Assembly (NCBI GenBank): GCA_010405405.1
Contig: MU004243.1
Span: 863,340 to 927,339 of the forward strand
Source of the DNA: Microthyrium microscopicum
Lineage: Eukaryota; Ascomycota; Dothideomycetes; Microthyriales; Microthyriaceae
Reading direction: 5' to 3'
DNA length: 64,000 nt
A model generated the notes under the pieces. The model worked only from the letters and a program-made list of their open reading frames with translations, was not told the DNA's origin and did not search any database. The stretch's first letter is position 1; each line of letters begins with the position of its first letter. Below are positions 57,601 to 64,000 of the stretch, piece by piece. Made by a program: the position numbers and the translations under genes.

Positions 57601-59029
57601 ACAGAGGTAGCTGGTGAGCAAAAAGACTCCAAGACTGACAAGGCTCGCATCGCCGCCTTGGAGAAGACTATCGCTGCAGCTGAGCAGGAAGTTTCCAAAT
57701 TACACGGCGAGATGGCCGGTGTCGAAGAGGAGATCAAAGCTCTTCAAGACAAGATAATGGAAATTGGTGGTGTTCGTCTGCGAACGCAAAAGGCCAAGGT
57801 CGACGGCCTGAAGCAACAAGTGGACACTCTGAACGAAGAAATGTCTAGCTGTCAAGTCAACCGATCCAAAGCTGAGAAGGCTAAGCAGAAGCATGAAAAA
57901 GCCGGGAAGGATGCTACCAAAGAGCTCGAAAAGATATCCGCGGATACAGAGAAACTTGAAGCAGATATCTCCGCTCACTCACAGACATCTTCTGGTAGCC
58001 AGCAAGAAGTTTCTGAAGCCCAAGATGCACTCGAAACCAAGAAGGAAGAGCTCCTGGCACTCAAGGCTGAACTTGATGCCAAAACTTCTGAGATTAACGA
58101 GTCGAGAGGTGTGGAGATCGATATACGTAATCGCCTCGAAGAAGCCCTTAAGTCTTTGTCTGAGACTCAGCGAAAGCTTGCTCACTGGGAAGAGCGAATC
58201 AACAAGACGGTCATCCAACCGCTCAGTGACTACGGCGAGCCTCCATCTGAGCAAGACCAGCTCCCAGCGTACTCGCGCGATGAACTGCTCGACATGGATA
58301 AAGACGACTTGAAGCACGAAATTGCCGCCCTCGAAACTAAACTTGAGAATGTCAAAGTGGATCTCAATGTCCTCGCCGAGTACCGCCGTCGCGTCGAAGA
58401 ACATGCCAGCCGGTCTGCTGACCTTCACACCGCCGTGGCATCCCGCGACACCGCCAAGAAGCGCTGTGATGAGCTACGCCGTCTGCGTCTTGAAGGGTTC
58501 ATGGAAGGCTTCTCCATCATATCCATGCGGCTCAAGGAGATGTATCAGATGATCACCATGGGTGGTAACGCAGAACTAGAGCTAGTTGACAGCTTAGATC
58601 CGTTCAGCGAAGGCATTCTGTTCTCAGTCATGCCTCCAAAGAAGAGCTGGAAGAACATCAGCAACTTGTCGGGTGGAGAGAAGACTTTGTCCAGTTTGGC
58701 ATTGGTCTTTGCTTTGCATCATTATAAACCGACACCATTATATGTCATGGACGAGATTGATGCAGCTCTGGATTTCAGAAATGTATCCATTGTGGCTTCT
58801 TATATCAAGGAGCGAACGAAGAATGCGCAATTCATTGTCATCTCACTTCGCAATAACATGTTTGAACTTGCGGCGCGGTTGGTGGGTGTGTACAAAGTAA
58901 ATCATATGGTAAGTCCCCTTGAAAGTCTACTCATGGTACTGGCTAACATCGCCTTAGACGAAGAGTGTAACGATAGAGAATCGAGACTATTTGGTCCCCC
59001 AGCAGCAAGCGGTGGCTGGAGCAACTTGA
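54601..59029 (+). CDS. SMC4: Condensin core subunit SMC4 (Cut3)
   Basis: Exons 54601-58908 and 58958-59029 give 1459 residues. A Ser/Thr/Pro/Arg-rich N-terminal extension (about 1-235), typical of SMC4 and a target of mitotic kinases in other species, precedes the head: LVLINFKSYAGR and Walker A GPNGSGKSN (about 278-286). Then coiled coil, hinge (about 760-920, with GRLGNLGAIDAKYD and TMSGGGTR), second coiled coil, and the C-terminal head with signature LSGGEK (about 1356) and Walker B LYVMDEIDAALD. The last exon supplies 23 residues ending AVAGAT. Family knowledge: pairs with SMC2 and non-SMC subunits in condensin; ATP-driven DNA loop extrusion and mitotic chromosome compaction. All ATPase motifs are intact. 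Confidence 0.97.
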
Positions 59030-59129
59030 AAGCGTGTACATTGGATATTATTGACGAATTAAATTATGTATTGACGACTAATTCACCATACGTTTTGTCT
59101 TCCATTATCTCTGCTCGCTCTCCGTGTCA

Positions 59130-60262
59130 TTATGGATGACATTCATGTGCATTACCAAAGAACGAAAAGGGGTCGAAAACCTGATTAGGAACATAGCAGT
59201 CCGAACTCTTCCACTTCCACCAAACACTATCTCTACGTTAGCCTTCCAGCTCATACTTCGTGTTGTTTTTAGAACTTACTTATCTCCCCTGACCACATCG
59301 CCAGTAACCCAACAGTCCAGCTCAACACTCCCATTAGCCGGGCCCAAACTCACGGCCGGACTCTCCAACGTTACTCCACTATAACAATACGTCCCACTTC
59401 TGTACCGTCTCCTCATTGCGGCGACCTGTTGATGCGGCGGAGGACAGTATCGCAATATATCCGTCAGCTCTTCTACTCCACCCCTCTTTAAGCTTCCCTC
59501 CGCTTTTACGCGCGTCTCAATGATATAGTCGGCAATATAACAGCCCTCGTTGCTCAAAAACCACGCATTCCCATGGTCCACGCACGCACTCACCTTATCC
59601 GCTGCGGGTGCTGTTGTCCAGCAGGTCAGATTGACGGTGGCTGTGTGGTCGAGATGCCGATTAACGCTGCTGAAGTATCCAGGATATTGTTGGCATTGGT
59701 AGGGCGGAGGCGGAAGATGGAGAGCACGACCGCGGCCGTAGGTGCGGGTGTGGTTGGTCGGTTCGACGAGGGTGGTTAGGAAGTAGGGGAACGATAGGAA
59801 GCCAGAAGTTTCTTCTTCATCTTCGTCGAACTCCGTGGATGGGGAGGACGCGGCGGGTGCGCTTGTATTTAGTGGTTTGGGGGCCTTGGAGGGGTTGGAG
59901 GACTTGGAGGCTTTAGTTTTTGGTTCTATTAGTGCTGAGCTTGTTTGGATGGGCCTGGGAGTGTTGGTGTAGAGGATAGTTGTGTTTGAGGGTGCTGCAA
60001 GTGAGGAGATAGTCGTGGATGCTGTAGTTTCTACAGAGATTGATAAAGACGTGGAGATTATGGCCTCTATTGGGACTGTGGGGCTTGTTGCCTCTATGGT
60101 TCTGATGGTCTCTGTGGAGCTTATGGCCTCCGGGGAATCACTGGGAACTGGAACTGTCAGTATGATGCCAATAAGAGCTGTAGAGGATCTAGATAAGAAC
60201 TTACTGGCCTGAACATATAACGCAAAGAGCACTTGAAGTCTCCAAGCTAGAGAGGTATACAT
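59130..60262 (-). CDS. Secreted or surface Ser/Thr-rich protein with repeated Cys/Trp motifs
   Basis: Exons 60262-59280 and 59226-59130 (53-bp intron) give 359 residues. An N-terminal hydrophobic segment (about 5-40) may be a signal peptide or anchor, then a Ser/Thr-rich stalk (about 45-150), then a Cys-rich part. The motif LTCWTTAP...ACVDHGNAWF...GCYIADYI is echoed near the C-terminus by LDCWVTGD...NVWWKWKSSDCYVPNQ, a pattern like extracellular SH3-type modules. The second exon completes this repeat and so supports the splice model. No enzymatic motif; function unknown. It converges on SMC4 with only 100 bp between the stops. Confidence 0.68.
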
Positions 60263-61532
60263 TTCGTTGCTGTTCGAACATGCATATCCCTACAATCCTG
60301 GGGGAATCGATTTTAAGACCGTGTATTATAGGGAATCAAAAAGTTGATCTTCAAGCACGAGCACCTCAGATCTAGCCCAGCGGACAACCAGTTCAGCAGC
60401 TGAGGAAAATCAAAGCAAGCGAAGGCTCAAACTTATCAAGAGCATCGGAGTATTACTTCTCCATTCTAATCACGGCCCTAACACGAGAAAGACCGAAACA
60501 TGGCATACATATTGAGTAGTTTTCTCGAGCCCTTTACGAGATCCATCGATTATTGTATCAACTTCTCCATTGTACATAATTGGCAGTTAGCTATAATTAT
60601 ACGCTTTGATGCTATAGAACCCAGCCACTAGCGCGTTCATGGCCAAGTTAAGCAGTTGGAAGTTAATATAAAACTTAGTTGTTATTCGTCTTTCGAGTGG
60701 CACAGACCATAAGAAACTGGCCAGCCTAGATCGACAACATCGGTATTAGTACGGAAATGAGCATATCAACTTAGGATATTATTGGGATATAAGCCAGGCA
60801 TTGATGGTTGGTGCGCCGTTCGCTACCTCTTGTAGAGATGATCTGATTGAAAAGACCTATTGGTGTGTTTGCCGCTACATGATGGACATAAAATGAAGAC
60901 CTATCAACTTGGTTGTTGCTTAGAGGCAGAACGTATCGTTCGTCAGGCTCATGGGTTCCAAAATTTTGTCAAACCGTATGCTGCAGTTGATCAAAGCGTG
61001 TGGCCAAATTTGGCAACGGTTGCAATACGTGGCAATGGTGATGAGGACCATATTTGCTTGCCCTAGAAATCGAATGAAATGATTATGCCTTCTTCTCTTG
61101 AGTTTCTAGTATCTAGAAATCGATGTGATGGCTGCCGAGGAAAGGAGATACAGAAAGCTGAAAGGGGAGATGTCAACACATGGGTCGGAAGTAATTCCGA
61201 TTCGACGCCAGACCACAACAGGTTAGCGCCATCTTTCAAAGCGTGGCATTTCCCTTTCAACCAAAAGCTAGAGCCTCAATCTCAACTTCATCACAATAAT
61301 CGCTCTGGAGCACCAGTGAACATGGGGATGGAGGTTCATGGATAATTGTAAGCTCTGTACGATCCAAAAGACCAAGAACTTCATGCTGATCCTCTACAGC
61401 TTCGAGAATCGCTGTCGAATTTGCTCTGATATTGCTGCTTTGTGCTGCTATGACTGCTGGAACATGCATTTACTTAGTCACTACCCTCTATGATGCGCCT
61501 GCACGATAATACATACAATCCTCAGTCTAATC
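60263..61532. other. Divergent intergenic region, 1.3 kb
   Basis: Between the Cys-rich surface-protein gene (minus) and the PIG-S gene (plus), so it holds both promoters. Frames such as 60860-61066 and 61079-61345 have no family features. A short direct repeat of agaaatcga(t) occurs near 61065 and 61115. Nothing else was identified. Confidence 0.5.
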
Positions 61533-63185
61533 ATGCCTGATGCCACTCCTTCCTCATCAGAGCAAACGGGTTCGCCGGCCACAGCGCCAAACCGTAGAGG
61601 CCCGCCTCCTCCAACAAAACAGGAGATATCAAATACGCAACGCGTTCTATTATCTTTCTGGGCCGTTGTGATATTCTTGGGCTTGCCAATATGGTGGAAA
61701 ACAACTACAGTGTATCGCGCAAGTCTGCCGCTCGACGTTATGAAGGACTGGAGTCAGGGAAATGTCTGTCAACCAACATTTCCCCTGAGAGTGGCAGTGG
61801 AGGCATCACATATTACACCTCAAGAGGCACAGCATCTCATTAAAACTACACAGCATGCTTTGGATGACTTGAATGAGTTCTCGGCACATCATTTACGACT
61901 GGTAGTGGCCACCTCTTTGAGCAATGAGACCATGGAAACGGAAGACGCCAATGTTCTGGAAGATGACATAGCGCTTCTTGTACGCCTAAAATCAACAACG
62001 AGCTCGCCAACACCTTCCTTCAATCTGCATACATTCTCTCCTATTCTGGATGTCTTTTACGGCCAGAACCAAATACCCTCCAGCTCATCTGGTGTATCGC
62101 CCTTAGCATCCAGCATCGCCAAAGAACTGCAGTCCATCTTTGCCGAAGAGCAAGCAACGTTAACCCACCTCCTAAGCTCGATATCATGGAAGCCCACACA
62201 AACCAGCACTCTCAGTCCCGAAATGGCTTCTACTATGACCCGTCGCTCTACACGCTCTTTCAAATACGCGCCCACCTACCATTTGACCTTCTCACTCTTC
62301 ACACCCAACAGTGCCCCCTCGGACTGGGCTATCGAATCGGCTCTCTCTCACCACATCACTCCGCTCCTCCGCGCCCTCTCGCCCATTAGCAACTTCACCA
62401 TTGACAGTCAACTGCAAATGTATGCGCACTTCTCACCTACTTTCCCAGATCCTGCCTACGACCCCGAAAGCAAATCATACACCCTAAACACATCCGACCT
62501 CTCCGGATTCATCAACGCCGCCGACTGGCCCCTTTCCCCAAGTATCGGCGCCGGCCCAACGATAAACTTCATTCTCTACGTTCCCGCGCCTCATCAAACA
62601 CCCCTCCTCGTCCGCGAGAATGGCGCATCGAGCTGGTTGATTCCGCAATGGGGCGGTATCCAAATCTTCAATCCGCCCACCGGCTCTGCGCCGTCAAGCC
62701 TGTCCGCAGACGACTTGTCCCCAGTCATGCAGACCTTCACAAACCAGCTTCTCTCCCTCCTCGGCCTACCCAACTCGCCGTCCTCGCTACCAGTCCGCCT
62801 ATCAACCCTCACACGCGTCCACGCAGCTTCTCTAATATTTTCGGCGAGCGATACCCTAGGCGCCTTGGCTCGGCTGACGAAGAGTCTACCCAACATCCCG
62901 ATTCCCAACACAGTCGCTCACTCCGTCGATTCCACGATCGCCCATCTGCACGCCGCGTGTGGCCATCTACGACAAGGTCGATTTGCAGCCGCGCTGCAGG
63001 ACGCAAGAGTCGCGGAAGCAGAAGTGGAACGTGCATTTTTCGAGCGAAGTATGGTGGGACAGGTGTATTTCCCCGATGAGCATAAGGTTGCGGTATATTT
63101 GCCGTTACTAGGCCCGATCGCTGTACCGTTGGTGACGAATAGTGTTAGGGAGTGGAGGAGGTGGCGGCTGGCGAGACGTGGGTAG
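61533..63185 (+). CDS. GPI17: GPI transamidase component PIG-S
   Basis: An intronless 550-residue protein. A Pro/Ser-rich cytosolic N-terminus is followed by one span (about 36-58, VLLSFWAVVIFLGLPIWW) and the segment KTTTVYRASLPL that is characteristic of PIG-S just after the span. A long lumenal domain follows, and a second hydrophobic segment (about 515-538, VAVYLPLLGPIAVPLV) leads to a short basic C-terminus. Family knowledge: an ER membrane subunit of the GPI transamidase complex (with GPI8, GAA1, PIG-T, PIG-U), which cuts the C-terminal signal of proteins such as the GH72 enzyme in this window and attaches the GPI anchor. Length and topology are normal. Confidence 0.93.
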   Translation: MPDATPSSSEQTGSPATAPNRRGPPPPTKQEISNTQRVLLSFWAVVIFLGLPIWWKTTTVYRASLPLDVMKDWSQGNVCQPTFPLRVAVEASHITPQEAQHLIKTTQHALDDLNEFSAHHLRLVVATSLSNETMETEDANVLEDDIALLVRLKSTTSSPTPSFNLHTFSPILDVFYGQNQIPSSSSGVSPLASSIAKELQSIFAEEQATLTHLLSSISWKPTQTSTLSPEMASTMTRRSTRSFKYAPTYHLTFSLFTPNSAPSDWAIESALSHHITPLLRALSPISNFTIDSQLQMYAHFSPTFPDPAYDPESKSYTLNTSDLSGFINAADWPLSPSIGAGPTINFILYVPAPHQTPLLVRENGASSWLIPQWGGIQIFNPPTGSAPSSLSADDLSPVMQTFTNQLLSLLGLPNSPSSLPVRLSTLTRVHAASLIFSASDTLGALARLTKSLPNIPIPNTVAHSVDSTIAHLHAACGHLRQGRFAAALQDARVAEAEVERAFFERSMVGQVYFPDEHKVAVYLPLLGPIAVPLVTNSVREWRRWRLARRG

Positions 63186-63349
63186 ACCCAAGGGGCATTC
63201 AAGTATGCATATGAGGGTACATGGATAGGGAATGCATTAGACTGGAATTTACTGAGCGTAATGTATGATACTTTTTGGGGATAGAGATAGATGATGGATT
63301 TTGTGATGAATATGATATCCAATTCAACGCGATTCTACGTATGCTTTCT

Positions 63350-64000
63350 CTACGTTTCTGCTGCCTTTGGTCCTTCCTCATACACATCCAAATTCCACGT
63401 CTCCATGCCTGCACCACAGACGACCATTTTCGGTATACCAGAGCTCTGTGGAGGGAAGAGTGCAATGCTAGAAATATCAGCTACAGCTGTCGTGGTCTGG
63501 CGTACACTTTGAATCTCAACAGCGTCCGCGCTATTGGTCGACCTAACAGAGATCTTCGTCACAGTCAATTGCTGATCTGGCCCTGCTGTTACTGCAAATA
63601 TCTCCCGTTCTTGACGTTCTTCGGGGTTGCTACTTGACTGTTTGATGTGCTCGACAGGTGGTTTTGGGTTGGCGTAAAGGCTTATTGTCGTGATCGCTGC
63701 GCAGTGCTGCGGCTGTACTGTTCTGCCTGCAACGGTGAATGGTTGCATAAATTTGTGCGAAAGCGACGATGATTTGACGAGTCGGGCAAAGGCTATGTAA
63801 CTCCCATCGCCGACTATGCCGATGAGAGTTTCCATGGGACCGAGAGGCAGTACAGAGAGGCATTTTATGCTGCTGCTAAGATGTTGACTCGTCAAGAGCA
63901 TAGTATGTTCTGGAGCGTCGTCCAATTTGGTTGTTGATTCGCGAAGATCCTTCGGACTCCATAAAGTCACAACACCATCACTGCCAGCTGTGACGAAGCA
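63350..64000 (-). CDS. WD40-like repeat protein, C-terminal part, cut by window end
   Basis: The frame is open to the last base of the window and ends at TAG (63350-63352), so about 216 C-terminal residues are visible. It starts CFVTAGSDGVVTLWSPKDL, a standard WD40 strand pattern (GSDG...TLW), and ends with another blade-like segment MVVCGAGMETWNLDVYEEG. Between them are longer loops. I cannot tell which WD40 protein this is; beta-propeller subunits of nuclear pore, RNA or trafficking complexes are all possible. No intron is needed in the visible part. Confidence 0.7.
   Translation of the reverse strand, partial: CFVTAGSDGVVTLWSPKDLRESTTKLDDAPEHTMLLTSQHLSSSIKCLSVLPLGPMETLIGIVGDGSYIAFARLVKSSSLSHKFMQPFTVAGRTVQPQHCAAITTISLYANPKPPVEHIKQSSSNPEERQEREIFAVTAGPDQQLTVTKISVRSTNSADAVEIQSVRQTTTAVADISSIALFPPQSSGIPKMVVCGAGMETWNLDVYEEGPKAAET

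Noticed and set aside
54858-58428. Long minus-strand frames inside SMC4
   Set aside because: Shadows of the coiled-coil coding sequence with biased codon use.
1-64000. tRNA, rRNA and CRISPR arrays
   Set aside because: Looked by eye for tRNA B-box patterns such as GGTTCGANNCC and for regularly spaced repeats; only partial matches (for example near 24725) without a cloverleaf. A covariance-model search would be decisive.

Overview
This 64 kb window is nuclear DNA of a filamentous ascomycete (Pezizomycotina). Genes are broken by many short introns of about 45-65 bp with GT(A/R)..CTAA(C/T)..AG signals. The proteins are typical of mould cell walls. One AT-rich island shows the CpA/TpG loss left by repeat-induced point mutation (RIP). 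I cannot fix the class from sequence alone; a Dothideomycete-like genome is a guess.

Layout, left to right. 1-2.4 kb: a 70-bp tandem array at the window edge, then empty sequence. 2.4-5.2 kb: a Golgi GT71 mannosyltransferase and a TLC-domain membrane protein, convergent. 5.9-10 kb: a small accessory group of a cytochrome P450, a dead GNAT acetyltransferase and an 8-exon short-chain dehydrogenase. 10.7-18.8 kb: three secreted-protein genes on the minus strand: a SURNod19-like protein, a 1182-residue mosaic (Ser-rich stalk, DUF7908-like domain, CBM18, GH128, PAN-like domain, C-terminal domain) and a GPI-anchored GH72 glucanosyltransferase. 21-24.5 kb: an NMP-kinase-like P-loop protein with a Gly-Gly-Pro tail, and a small probably mitochondrial protein lying between two direct repeats. 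26.5-30.0 kb: a RIP-degraded Mutator-like (MULE) DNA transposon with ~150-bp terminal inverted repeats. 30.7-36.6 kb: FKS1, the beta-1,3-glucan synthase catalytic subunit. 36.6-40 kb: non-coding sequence with tandem duplications. 40.0-45.2 kb: an intronless gene for a 1714-residue enzyme built as adenylation domain, carrier domain, then three membrane-pair/left-handed-beta-helix units. 45.4-50 kb: a decayed membrane-protein gene, a small hypothetical gene, a small secreted Cys protein and SEC14. 50.5-64 kb: a HET-domain gene, an AMMECR1 protein, condensin SMC4, a secreted Cys-rich protein, the GPI transamidase subunit PIG-S and a partial WD40-like gene cut by the window end.

How the genes work together: FKS1 makes beta-1,3-glucan, GH72 remodels it, GH128 enzymes cut it, GT71 decorates wall mannoproteins, and PIG-S belongs to the complex that attaches the GPI anchors used by GH72. 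They are not one operon-like unit, but the window is rich in wall biology.

The strongest candidate for an under-described system is the 40.0-45.2 kb enzyme. Its layout copies that of bacterial epsilon-poly-lysine synthetase (Pls), but its adenylation domain carries an acyl-ligase-type signature where amino-acid activators have Asp, so its monomer may not be an amino acid. FKS1 also carries Ala instead of Pro at the last position of echinocandin hot spot 1.
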